From Symsagittifera roscoffensis (taxonomy: Eukaryota; Xenacoelomorpha; Acoela; Convolutidae), in NCBI RefSeq assembly GCF_963678635.1, contig NC_087063.1:85483574-85547573 (forward strand): DNA of 64,000 nucleotides. The letters are read 5' to 3'. The position numbers and the translations under genes are program-made. Below, one piece after another: positions 54,402 to 64,000 of the stretch; position 1 is the stretch's first letter; each line of letters begins with the position of its first letter. The notes beneath the pieces were generated by a model, which was not told the origin of the DNA, did no database searches, and saw only the letters and a program-made list of their open reading frames with translations.

Positions 54402-56458
54402 GTGTGGAAAAAGCTAGGCGGAACCTATAAGTTTGAAAAGTTTTGCTTCATAACTTTGGAACAACTGGACCAATCCGGACCGGTCCAGTTCTGGACCCTT
54501 CTGGACCTCTGGAACAACTGGACCGATCAAGAAGAAGAAATTGAAAACGGGGAAGTCGATGTTTTTGGGTCTCAGGTGAACCTCAATAATTCGACCCATG
54601 AAAACGAGGTATCTACAAACATGGATCATTGCTATTCGGATTGGTTTGGTGCGGTCAGAGCCATAAACAATACTGTTGATAGAAAACAGCGTTCAAGAGA
54701 ACTCATGACAACGAACAACTCGGACGTGCGATCCTGAAGGACCAGAATCACAGGGTCAGGGACCACACCAGTGGAACTAGAGGCGGAATATGTAGAGACA
54801 TTGAGACATAGAGGTGAAACTCAAGTTTCGACCAGCACTAAATTGCCTGAAACCAATCGGCAGACACCACCTAATGACTCCATTGGTGGTACTAATGGGG
54901 TATCAATGGGAGAAGCTTTGACAAAGATTGTGAATAGCATGGGTGAACAGAGAGAACAGATGTCAAAAAGAATGAGTGAGCTAGAAATAGCAGTTCATGT
55001 TGAGAGAAAAAACCTGCGGGAAGAAATTAACCGCAACAGACAGGAAGTCAGTAGTAGCGAAAAACGCTTAAAAGAAAGGACGGATTATACCTGGCCATGA
55101 ACTTGTGGCGACTGACGAGGGAGGCTGCGGAACGAGAGAGAAGATTGAGAGGTGATCTGGAACAACAACGAAGCAAGAGCAGACTCTTGGGACTCTCGAC
55201 ACAAGAATATACGCAAGGACGGAAAGACACACTCAGGCTATCATGGACAGGCTTGATGGTCTCCTGGAAGACAGAACTGGTTCTAGGAATAGAGGAACAC
55301 ACTCGGGAGAGGCAAGCAGAGAGCCGATGGTGAACTTCAACGAGACTCCAAACAGAGGAAGGACCTATTGATTAACAAGAGGAAGGGGTAACTCAACCAG
55401 CAATGCCACCGGAAATACTAGGCCGAGGGGTCCAACGAATACCAGAGGAGGTCCTACTGGCAGCAGGCCGATCTCGAGCAAACAACCTATGCAAGACGAG
55501 AATGCGACTGGGAGAGGTGATTTCACAAGCTGGAACCACTCGAATGCTGCGTGAAGGTCAGAAACGAAGGCAACGTGAAGACGAAAGTCTATACAAGTTT
55601 CTTGATGACTACATTTGCTTAGAAGGCGTAGTCAACCGTACGAGTCAAATAGCAGAATGAACTTGGCGAAAGCCTCAAAATTCATAGATGGCGTTAAGAA
55701 CGATGAATTTAGGTCAGTGTTAGCAAGGCATTATACACCTCTTTCAACGAATGCGCCAACACCAGAGGAACTGCGACTGAAATCCAAGGGCTATCTGTTG
55801 CTGACGCCTCCTCTAAGATTAGGTTACAACAAAAACATTAGGGCAATTTTAACTATATACCTGCTAACCAGGGTAACAACTGGTACAAACCTAGGGCCGA
55901 CGTGGGCAAGAGACGTTCTTGTGCAAATTCCAGTTCGACAGACCATCATGTATCAGCATGCCCAACCTACAAGCAGGCATGAAGGCAATCGCTTGTAGTC
56001 TCGAAGACGAAGACGTGTCGGAAATCGATCATGAAGATTTCATGAGAGGATTAATTGCAAAATTTGGTCTCAGGCGTTTCTTTTGTAATTTGGAGGGTCA
56101 TTTTAAATGAGATTGTCCAAAATTTTTGGATGCTGTGGGTGGCAGACATCAAGCAGCTAAGGCATGAAAAATTTTTATTGGGTGTCAAAGCCAGCAAGAC
56201 ACGCCTAATGAGCGAGGCAGAAGCCCGGAGGCAAGAAAAACCGCAAGAGCTGGCTATGAAGAAAGTTCAAGCCGTGCTAGAAGAAACGAGTGAACCAGAG
56301 CCTGGAACCGCAGCTAACGAGTCTAAGATAGACTATAAAGCAGCGTCAAGAGATGCCCTCAATAGAGTCCAACAGGAAATGGCAACGAGGGAGATAGAAC
56401 AAAAAAGTGAAGCTCGAACTCAAAAACGAGAGAACCCAAGAGCAGCTCAACTCCTTTG
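54402..56458 (+). pseudogene. gag, element 4 (broken)
   Basis: The coiled-coil N-terminal region is in frames 54402-54737, 54771-55100 (MSKRMSELEIAVHVERKNLR) and 55097-55333. Capsid is at 55540-55800 (QREDESLYKFLDD, ASKFIDGVKNDEFR, NAPTPEELR). The first knuckle-like motif is at about 55915-55960 (CANSSSTDHHVSAC, Ser for the second Cys). The second is near 56074-56120 (FFCNLEGHF, then an in-frame TGA and DC), with Arg in place of the first Cys. It ends in a Lys/Glu-rich tail. Same order as element 2 gag. Confidence 0.75.
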
Positions 56459-57463
56459 AAGCATTTGAGGTAGAAGAAATGAAGGCACCGAGTAGTTTGA
56501 GCATGAAGCTGAATGCGATCTCCGGACAAACATTCGGGATGTTGCCACAAGTGAACAAGATACAGTCAATAATCTCAGTGGCGGGCCATCAGGTGATCAG
56601 TAACCTCAATGAACCTTCGGAGTTTGCCATGATGCATCTGGAAATATATGCGGATTATCTGAGACAGGCAGAGCCGCGCACCGAATTGAGAGCTGTGCGA
56701 GCCTTCTCGCCAACAGGTGGCACTCGAAAAAAAAAAATTCACGGTCGTACGGAAGTCTACGGACCATATCAGGTGATGTTAAACGTCGATGGGATTTGTG
56801 TTTACACCAAAACCTACGTAGCAACGGACAATGACAAAATACGACAGATATTTTTGGGTCAGAAAGAATTGAAGGTCTGTAGAATTGGTCAAGACGCCAA
56901 GATGGCACAAGATGCGGTACACGTTCAGTAGGAAGCAGTTGTGACTGCACATCTGCCAGACACCGATGGAAAAAGATCGGAGTAACAGTCTTCCAGACAC
57001 AGGAGCAATGGTCAGTGTAATGTCAATAAAGACATGGGAATGAATGTACTTCACCAAAGAGGGCCTTATAACGAAGAATTCAGGATTGGCAGCTGCTAAC
57101 CGCGGAATTATCTCCGTGGCTGGGAGAAATCCAATAATAGTCCTCCACATGGAATGACTGAACCATTGGATGAGTTTCCTCGTGGTGGAGAACCTAGAAG
57201 ATGTCAGGAGTGCGACGATGTCAGTAGTGCAATTTTTTGGGCCGCGACTTTGTCAGAAATTTCGACGCGTGATGATCGACCTTGATAATGGACTGATAAG
57301 GATTAGGAATCCAGCCAGGAAGTATGCTAAGCGACTAGTAAACAGAATTATAACGGACGAGAAAAAACACCATTTCATTAGACAGAAAAGTAAAATTACC
57401 CAGATAGGCAGTAGTAGCGACGTTGCGACTTTTAGGTATGAGAAATTTAAAGTCATCGAGTGA
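56407..57463 (+). pseudogene. Protease region, element 4
   Basis: Frame 56407-56931 aligns with 12214-12600 (MHLEIYADYLRQ against THIDVYADYLSA; VMLNVDGICVYTKTYVATD; IFLGQKELKVCRIG). The retropepsin motif LPDTGAMVSVMSIKTWE follows at about 56992-57040, then AAANRGIISVAGRNPI and NFDARMIDLDN-like sequence near 57260. It is broken by stops at 56930 and near 57042 and by frame changes near 57155-57260. Confidence 0.7.
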
Positions 57464-57835
57464 TAGTAAACAGGTTTGCTTGGTAGCTAACCCAAACAGT
57501 CAAAGTTCAGTGGTTTCGGGCCGGAGCTTTCCCGTCACACGAAACGGGCTGTGTGTGAGTGTATTGTTGAATACACTGGACACAACGGTTTCAATCCAGC
57601 GTGGAACGAGACTTGGCGACGTTTTGCCAATAAGGACAAACTATGAAGAAACGCCAAACCCGAAAAAGCATCAAGAAGAAGACTGTCCAACTCATGCAAA
57701 TAAATATTTGCTTTTAAAAAAGATTATTGAATTGAAATCAGTAAATAAAAATTTTTCAATGAGATCTGAAACGGATGGCAGCTTGTCGAGCTGCTCGAAT
57801 TTTCCGGAATGCCCCTCGTGTCATATGAATTAGAG
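57464..57835 (+). other. Protease-RT spacer, element 4
   Basis: Frame 57423-57833 contains SVLLNTLDTTVSIQRGTRLG and ends SETDGSLSSCSNFPE, matching 13390-13435 of element 2 (SETDDGLSSCSNFPG). This is the usual Gypsy linker before RT. Confidence 0.6.
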
Positions 57836-59050
57836 TCTGACAAATCAGTTTTGCCAGAAATAGAGCGTTAAAGAAGTAAGATAGGTGAAGGAGAGTTTGA
57901 GTAGCTAAGGGCAGTTTCAAATCGGAACGCTGACGTTTTTCAAAACATAAGGCGGGTTTTGGTTGTTGTAATTTCGTCGAGCACGAAATCGAACTAGAAG
58001 AAGGCGCCGTTCCCCAGAGGGAGGGCCCAAGGCGCGTGTCACCTCAATATTTGGAGGTGTGCCGAGCTGAAAGAGAAATGATGCTCGAATACGACATGAT
58101 CGAGCCCTCACAGTAAACTTGGGCTTGCGGGGTTGTCATGGCTAAAAAGAAAGGAGAACAGCTAATATTCTGTTGCGATTTTCGCTACCTGAATGCGGTG
58201 AACATAAATGACGCCTACTCAACACCACGTATAGACGAGAGCCTCTCGAAACTTGGCGATGCCAAGTTTTTCACTACGCTGGACCTGGGTTCTGCTTTCT
58301 GGAAGGCTCCTCTGCGGAAGAAGAACAGAGAAAAGACTGGATTTGCAAGTACCAGTGGAAAAAAATGCCAAGGCGACCTTTCAAAGACTGATGGCTCAGG
58401 CTTTGACCAGCTAAACCAAGAAGTATGGGAATCTCGTGATGTTCTACGTGGATGACGTAGTAATAGCGACACCCACCTTGGCAGATCACATTGAGAGACT
58501 TGGTGAAGTCTTCGACTGCATGAAAAGAGCTGGCTTGAAATGCAAACCGTCGAAATGTGAGATTCTTAGGGGCACAATAAAGTACTTGGGAAGAACGGAC
58601 AGCAGGCATGGCGTGACGCCGGATCCGGATGCGGTAGAGGCTGTGTTAGGATGAAAAGCTTCAACGACAGACACGCAGCTTATGAGATTTCTAGGATTTG
58701 CCAATTTCTACCGTCAGTTCATAAAAGGATAAGCAGACAAGGTGTACCCGATGATACTACTGATGCGCAATAAAAGGAAGAAGCTCAAATGGAATGAAAG
58801 AGCTCATGAAGCCTTCGAGAACATAAAACGGGAGCTGTGCGAAGCGCCAGTGCTAGGCATGCCCACAGAGAAAAGCATGTATGTTCTCGATACTGATGCT
58901 TCGGTGGTAGCTATTTCTGGAATACTGCATCAGAAGCAAGAATGGAATGGAAGAACAGTTGTCCGTCCCATTGCATATGGCAGTAAGGTGATGAGCGACA
59001 TTGAAATGAAATATGGTGCCCCAAAAGCAGAATTGTTTGCAGTAACTGAA
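57836..59050 (+). pseudogene. Reverse transcriptase and start of RNase H, element 4
   Basis: Readable: GAVPQREGPRRVSP, CGVVMAKKKGEQLIFCCDFR, FTTLDLGSAFWKAPL (the motif A Asp is present here), YVDDVVIATPT (codons 58445-58456), KPSKCEILRGTIKYLGR and the NFYRQFIKG equivalent; then RNase H MYVLDTDASVVAISGILHQ at 58877-58940 and APKAELFAVTE. A deletion of about 45 residues after TGFAS, a TAA near 58115, and stops near 58654 and 58730 break it. RNase H ends abruptly at about 59045, where LTR E sequence begins. Confidence 0.8.
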
Positions 59051-59153
59051 AATGCGCTAAAAAGAAGAACGACTTTGGCTAGTAGAAAACAACGATTCTC
59101 GGCAGTGAACAAAAATGAAAACTATATTAAGGTTACAATCGCGACCATCCGAA
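59051..59153 (+). repeat. LTR E, left part (3' LTR of element 4, interrupted)
   Basis: GGCTAGTAGAAAACAACGATTCTCGGCAGTG and the following bases match LTR C from about 52500. The start of the LTR is missing: the RNase H to LTR junction lies around 59040-59085 and removes the rest of pol, ORF3 and the first 200 bp of the LTR. Confidence 0.7.
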
Positions 59154-59167
59154 TTGAAACGATTGTA
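59154..59167. other. Target-site duplication, left
   Basis: TTGAAACGATTGTA, repeated exactly at 63478-63491 on the other side of the PLE. Confidence 0.85.
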
Positions 59168-59192
59168 AAAATTTTACATCTAAATATTTTGA

Positions 59193-59647
59193 GAATGAAT
59201 TAAAATTGTAAATTCAAACAAACGTTTTCGCACATTTTGTGCATCTTCACGTTTTAAAAATTCTAAACTATCTGTGCAAAATGATCAAAGTTCATAAAAA
59301 GTGTCACACACATCATTACTTCAAAATTTTAAAAATTCGACCAATCAAAACATTACAAATATCACTGAAATTATGTAACAACTATTATGTAACATTTTAA
59401 AACATTTTGTCACAAATTTCTGAGAGTTTTCTTCATTTTTATTTTCACATTTTCGTTTTGTGGCTAATTTTTATGCTAACATGTAAGTTGATTCAAAATT
59501 TTGTTGTTTTAGCTAGAATTTTTTGATTCTCGAACTATAGCCTTAGTGTCAGCTCCCTACTTCTAAACTCGTCGCGCGTGTTAATTGCCGGTCTCTTTTT
59601 CCTAATGTGCAGCGCCTCTAATGTAAGTTACTTGATGCTGCTGGACG
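59193..59647 (+). repeat. PLE terminal inverted repeat, left
   Basis: Reverse complement of 63023-63477 with few mismatches. PLEs are known to carry long terminal repeats in direct or inverted orientation. The GIY-YIG frame ends just inside it. Confidence 0.9.
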
Positions 59648-60030
59648 CCTGATCGATTATTTTCCAATTAAACTCAGACTTACCACGCTCACTACCACAC
59701 TGCCTTATATGCTGTCCAACTGGGGTATCCTCTTTTCGCTGTTCCTCAATCCTTGTGGTGAGATGTCGGACCGTCTGGCCAACATAGATGGATTTGCACC
59801 CACAACATTCAAGTCTGTACACCACTTTTGATTTCAGTTCACTGGAAAAGGAGCATTTTAGAGAGGGCATACAAGTTTTCAATTTCCTCGTCGTGAATAT
59901 TATCAGCGCATTGGTGATCTCGCGCACTTTTTTTTTGCTAATGTCTGACTGTGATTCCCCCTAAATTGGACCATCAAGATGGGTGGTGAATCACTGCTAT
60001 AATCACAGGGCTACTTTTTCTCAGCCATGT
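59628..60030 (-). pseudogene. PLE GIY-YIG endonuclease domain
   Basis: Frame 59628-59927 reads VVYRLECCGCKSIYVGQT, the GIY-YIG signature in PLE form (VYR then YVGQT), followed by LTTRIEEQR and the helix with the conserved Arg. Upstream FRGNHSQTLAKK, KVREITNALIIF and KLKTCM are the usual RT-nuclease linker with Cys residues. The nuclease nicks target DNA for target-primed reverse transcription. It is separated from RT by frame changes between 59930 and 60060. Confidence 0.88.
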
Positions 60031-60206
60031 TCTTTTTGTTTTTGCCCTCGCTGATGATCTTTTCGAGGGCATGGGAAAACCCGCGACGACCAACTTTCCG
60101 GATATTGGTTATCCAACCACTGCTCACGGTTGATTTTCATGGCTTTATCATATTCTTCCCATGTTGACGTACTGCGGAGAACCCGGTGAACAGTTCCTTC
60201 AATCAC
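60021..60206 (-). pseudogene. PLE RT thumb/connection fragment
   Basis: VIEGTVHRVLRSTSTWEEYDK and then NREQWLDNQYPESW are typical PLE sequence right after the RT palm and thumb. It is in a different frame from 60203-60796 because of a one-base change near 60215. Further shifts near 60060. Confidence 0.8.
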
Positions 60207-60796
60207 ACTTCTCTTGTACTGAAGGGGGCGCAGCTTCTAAAATTGAGAATGGTACCTGTATCTGTTGGTTTTTGATACCACCCACAGCTAATTTTCCTGC
60301 TTTTGTCAATACTAATTTTTAAATCCAAAAATGCCAAAGTTCCGTTTGTGTTTGGTGTCTCTATTGTGAACTGTAAATTTGGATGTAGTAAGTTTGCAGC
60401 CCAGAGCACTTTTTCAGGATCACCCTTCACTGTTCTCACTATATCATCAACGTAACGGAGAAACAATTTAGATTGTTGCCCTGACTTATTTTTCTCCCTT
60501 ATTGCGATGCATTTTCTGCAGTACCAGACGGTTTCACTTATATTTCGATACTCATCATCTGATATATCACCGCATTTTACGTGATACCAGTTCAAACAGC
60601 ATTCACATTCTACACCTTTTAACCTGTACGTGACTTTCTTATTGCACTCGGGACATATTCCGTGAAGATTTTTCTCGGGCAAAAACATTTCGGGAATATC
60701 CCTTGATAGTGCAGTTTCGTACTGCTTCAGCCAAAGATTTGCTAAAATAACGGCAGGAGATGCCCCATTGCCAAACCATCTTTCTGAACGTACCAT
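60203..60796 (-). pseudogene. PLE reverse transcriptase, second half, with an in-frame PHD-type zinc finger
   Basis: Starts in motif B (NGASPAVILANLWLKQYE) and continues to motif C with RYVDDIV (YVDD codons 60443-60454), then ETPNTNGTLAFLDLKI and SCGWYQKPTDTG. Between B and C, codons 60509-60655 encode CPEC, CECC, WYHVKC and WYCRKC: a C4HC3 PHD pattern with the aromatic-plus-Cys ending WYCxxC. The insertion is in frame. The frame is separated from the first half by a one-base loss in a G run at about 60767-60771. RT copies the element RNA at a nicked target. Confidence 0.88.
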
Positions 60797-62163
60797 GTTT
60801 CATTGCACTTGAATTGGACTTGACTAACTGCCATGTTCAACAGTCTTTTCATGGTTTTCCTAGCAATTGATGTTGGTTCATCTTGCTCATACAGTTGTCT
60901 CAGAGCTATGTCTATCGCTTTTTTCAGTGGAACATTTGTGTACAAACTCTTCACATCTAGAGATATCAAGTTTTCATTGGGCTCAAGATTAGTGCTCTCT
61001 AAGATTTCTCTCGCATCTAGTGAGTTGGTTTCGATGTTTGCGCCCTCATTTTTCTCGAAAAATTTAGCAAGAACTTTGTTCAAGTTATAATAAGAGCTAC
61101 CAGGCAAGGAGAGGACCGGTCTTAATGGGGTATTCAGTTTATGCACTTTCGCCAACCCATAAAGCCTGGCGGGCTGCCCCCCAGTGGACCTCATCCTTGT
61201 GTAGAGACTCTCACTTATTTCATCTTTTTTCCTCATAGCCAACAACTCCTTATTGATGTCTCTTTCTATCTTCAAAACAATCGCATCACTTGTTCCTTTA
61301 CTTTTGCTGAATGTATTTGAATCTAATGTATCCGACAACATGTTCTCGTAGGTGTCCTTTCTCATTACACAAAAACCCACGCCTTTGTCATACGGTACCG
61401 CAACTAATCCATTACTCTTCGGATACTTTCGGGCCTTCTCAACGCCTTTGTCAGATGGTGTTTGCTTCACCCTCTTAACATAGGCTTTTGCCACAGCTTC
61501 GATCTCACAAAGGGCCTCCCCGGGGACTTTACGATTTTTGAGATCAGATAGAAAGAGGTCAATGTCGGCGAGAAAGTGTGTCTCATTAAATTTATCCCTG
61601 ACGGGATGCTTTGGCCCTAATGCCAACACTTGTTGTACCCAATTTGGTAATTCAACATCATCAAGAGCTCTTACCGAACCCTCACCTTGCTTCCCTAGAG
61701 GTCGGTCTTGCCTTTCTGATAGTTTCATTAGCTTCTTCTGATGGGTCTCTTTGACTGTTGCTGTTTGTCTTTGTCCCCTAAGACTTAAATATTTAATTAC
61801 CGAAGGCCAAAACTTCTCATCTACACCCCTCTGTACTGCGCCTTTTGCCCTTTCTAGTTTGACTTCAACGTTTTTCTCATCTGTCCTTGCCTTGTTTATC
61901 TCCGTTCTTAGAAGTTTTGACTGAAAACTGTGTACCGCTTGGTTCGAAAACACCCCGTTTTCCGGTACCCTGAACCTCAAAAAATCAGGTATAATGTCGT
62001 TTTCTAGACAAACTCTCGAAAATTTAACACGTTGGTGACAGTTGATAAATTTAATATATATGGACGCATAATCACCGACTAATTTCCAAATGAGTTTGTT
62101 TTTCAATGTCCAAATCAAGAATGGAGGTGGGAGTACAACTGTGCTCATTGGTTTGCAGGCCAT
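60742..62163 (-). pseudogene. PLE reverse transcriptase, first half
   Basis: 473 residues. The N-terminal helical region SRVCLENDIIPDFLRFRVP is typical of canonical PLEs. RT words: GLVAVPYDKGVGFCVM, YGLAKVHKLNTPLRPVLSLP, SSYYNLNKVLAKF, NLISLDVKSLYTNVPL (motif A Asp) and YVQKDGLAMG (motif B start), after which the frame is lost by a one-base deletion. Apart from that the frame is long and clean, which suggests recent inactivation or a sequencing/assembly slip in a G run. Confidence 0.88.
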
Positions 62164-62209
62164 GAGGAATAAACCTCACGTGACACAAAGCAACTAAAAT
62201 AACACAAGT

Positions 62210-62809
62210 TTAACTCACCCTCTCCGTTGAAGCCTCCTCTTCAGTCCGACCAACAGTTGCTTCGCCTATGTTCATCAGTCTTCTTTTCTCCACCCTCCTT
62301 CTCGATTGAGATTTCTTTTTCGTGTTTGAACGAAGCTTGGACAAGACAGCTGTCAGGTTGTCTTGGTGTTCGAACACAATCCTCAAAGAATTTAGCTCCA
62401 GCTGGACGTCCTGGTGCAGTGCCTGATATTCGTTGACCAGCTCCGTTCTTCTCAGACTCTTTGAAATGAGACACTTTGTAATAGGAATGACAAGAATACC
62501 CGAGCTGATCAGCTGGTTCCTGATATCCGGTGTACCGTTTCTCTGACAGTATACAATTGCGCTGATATTTGTCAGTGTCTTCAGGATTTCTGTCAATTCC
62601 TCTGCAGTGCAAGCTCTGAAATTGTTTGTGCGGTGGCTGTTGATAGAATTATTGATGATGTCGTGCCACACCACCACTTGACGTTTTTCTGCTAGAGGTG
62701 CCTGCAGAGTAGGCTTGCGAGGTTCTTCTGTGGGTTCGTGGTGTTCGGGTTTAAAGAAAGTCCCGGAATAGCCAAAAATTTGGGTAGAAATTGTTCTTTT
62801 TCCGAGTTG
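62210..62809 (-). pseudogene. PLE N-terminal region
   Basis: Open from about 62809 (no clear ATG) to a stop at 62210. Readable: GYSGTFFKPEHHEPTEEP, VVVWHDIINNSINSHRTNNF, SAIVYCQRNGTPDIRNQL, LVIPITKCLI and a coiled-coil tail ending in a basic run, KKKSQSRRRVEKRR. I do not recognise a named domain. The stop falls inside GTGAGTTAA, where GTGAGTT looks like a 5' splice site, so this region may be joined to the RT frame by an intron. Confidence 0.6.
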
Positions 62810-63022
62810 CTAAGTTGTTCCAGGCTGTGGTAGAGTGAGCTAGCTGCTACAATGTAGACCATTTCAATTCTAACATGGTAAAAATAAAAAAAGATTTTTC
62901 AACTAAAAAGATTTCTCCACTAAAACAAGGGAAAAATAAATTTAAAATTACGTCTCCTTGTAGGAGAGACTGTAATTGAGAATTGGCTCAACGCCGTAGG
63001 GTTTCAAAAATTGGCTCAACGC

Positions 63023-63477
63023 CGTCCAGCAGCATCAAGTTACTTATATTAGAGGCGCTGCACATTAATAAAGAGAGACCGGCAATTAACACGCACGACG
63101 AGTTTACAAGTAGGGAGCTGACACTAAGGCAATAGATCCAGAATCGAAAAATTCTAGCTAAAACAACAAAATTTTGAAACAACTTACATGTTAGCATATA
63201 AATTAGCCACAAAACGAAAATGTGAAAATAAAAATGAAGAAAACTCTCGGAAATTTGTGACAAAATGTTTTAAAATGTTACATAATAGTTGTTACATAAT
63301 TTCAGTGACATTTGTAAAGTTTTGATTGGTTGAATTTTTAAAATTTTGAAGTAATGATGTGTGTGACACTTTTTATGATCTTTGATCATTTTGTACAGAT
63401 AGTTTAGAATTTTTAAAACCTGAAGATGCACAAAATGTGCTAAAACGTTTGTTTGAATTTACAATTTTAACGCATTC
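63023..63477 (+). repeat. PLE terminal inverted repeat, right
   Basis: Inverted partner of 59193-59647. Both carry the CTTGATGCTGCTGGACG / CGTCCAGCAGCATCAAG edge on the inner side and the CAAACAAACGTTTT block near the outer end. Confidence 0.9.
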
Positions 63478-63491
63478 TTGAAACGATTGTA
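63478..63491. other. Target-site duplication, right
   Basis: TTGAAACGATTGTA, identical to 59154-59167. Confidence 0.85.
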
Positions 63492-64000
63492 TAGCTACAA
63501 TTGTTACGGAGGAGTTCCCGAGAATTCGTAGTGTATTGGAAAAGTTTTGCTACCCTTCCTGGACTACAACAAGACCGCTCTTCGACCTGATTCGACAATC
63601 CGGAGAGATCTTGGGAACTGAAACTTGTTTCTAGATAATTTTTAGCGTTCAGTTATGTCTTGAGTTGAATATAAATGGCATCTAATTCTGTTTTCAGAAT
63701 ATGAGAAGCTAGAAGTTGAGGGAAAAGGTTGATCCATCTCCGATGGATATGATGATTTTTATCTACTGAACAAAGACAAAAGTATTATGATGATAAATAG
63801 TAGCACTGTTTTTAGGAGTGACCTCGTGGTCTAGGGATACTGAGACCCAACCATGAGCTCACTTTTTTTGCATTTTACTAAGTTAATAGGAGCGATCTGG
63901 CAGATAGCCGACATTGTCGACCCGATGTTAATGGACCACTCATAGAACTGGCTTTGGTAGAGATGGATAAAAGCATGTGAAGCTGTGTTTAGACGCTAGC
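63492..64000 (+). repeat. LTR E, right part (runs off the window)
   Basis: Continues the LTR interrupted by the PLE: TAGCTACAATTGTTACGG, CTACCCTTCCTGGACTAC, the hairpin pair at 63733-63747 and 63818-63862, and GTTTAGACGCTAGC at the window edge, all colinear with LTR C 52600-53120. Confidence 0.88.

Larger units (their letters stand above)
59168..63477 (-). mobile_element. Penelope-like element with GIY-YIG endonuclease, inserted in LTR E
   Basis: A 4,310-bp insertion bounded by the 14-bp target-site duplication, with 455-bp terminal inverted repeats (59193-59647 and 63023-63477) and a 25-bp extra tail at the left end (59168-59192). The minus-strand genes give the classical PLE order: N-terminal region, PLE-type RT, GIY-YIG nuclease. 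A 17-bp direct repeat (62981-62997 and 63009-63025) abuts the right inverted repeat. It is broken by at least two single-base frame changes, so it is probably inactive but young. Confidence 0.92.

Noticed and set aside
55048-55302. 84-aa minus-strand frame opposite element 4 gag
   Set aside because: Antisense of a Glu/Arg-rich coiled coil, with no supporting homology.
61538-61741. 67-aa + frame inside the PLE
   Set aside because: A shadow of the clean 473-codon RT frame on the opposite strand.
1-64000. Host protein-coding genes, tRNA or rRNA genes
   Set aside because: Every long or recurrent frame is explained by retroelement sequence, and no cloverleaf or rRNA core was noticed.

Overview
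The window looks like animal (metazoan) DNA made almost entirely of retroelements. Two things point weakly to a nematode: a Penelope-like element (PLE) of Nematis/Penelope type, and 3' splice-like sites of the TTTTAG/TTTCTAG form. I see no host gene, tRNA, rRNA, CRISPR array or bacterial feature. Most reading frames are short pieces of decayed pol, gag and accessory genes. The two clear exceptions are the long open frames at 3-2831 and 3194-5431.

Layout. (1) 1-7171: the 3' half of a Ty3/Gypsy element on + (element 1): integrase with a C-terminal macro-like domain, then an intact 745-aa ORF of unknown function (called ORF3 here), then an LTR (LTR A). (2) 7172-37385: a second, degenerate and internally amplified element on + (element 2). 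It has a leader with a hairpin minisatellite, gag, protease, a tandemly duplicated RT, RNase H, integrase plus macro domain, and then a very long ORF3 region. ORF3 begins with a coiled coil and an SGNH-hydrolase domain, continues through a 977-bp tandem array, and ends with sequence related to the 745-aa ORF. An 8,416-bp block carrying macro domain, SGNH domain and array is present twice in tandem. (3) 37386-51494: minus-strand relatives of the same family. These are ORF3 fragments separated by several LTR copies, themselves partly duplicated, with no gag or pol left between them. (4) 52287-64000: a third + element (element 4) with 5' LTR, primer-binding site, gag, protease, RT and start of RNase H, then a deletion into the 3' LTR. 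A 4.3-kb PLE on the minus strand is inserted in that 3' LTR, with 455-bp terminal inverted repeats and a 14-bp target-site duplication.

How the parts fit together. The Gypsy family appears to encode Gag (two zinc knuckles), a retropepsin preceded by a possible degenerate protease-like domain, RT, RNase H, a D,D35E integrase with HHCC finger, and after the integrase a set of accessory modules not typical of Ty3/Gypsy elements: a macro (ADP-ribose-binding) fold, an SGNH/GDSL hydrolase fold, a second probable SGNH-like fold, and the unknown ORF3 C-terminal protein. The nested PLE carries an in-frame PHD-type zinc finger between RT motifs B and C. These accessory domains, and the intact ORF pair of element 1, are the most interesting contents of the window.
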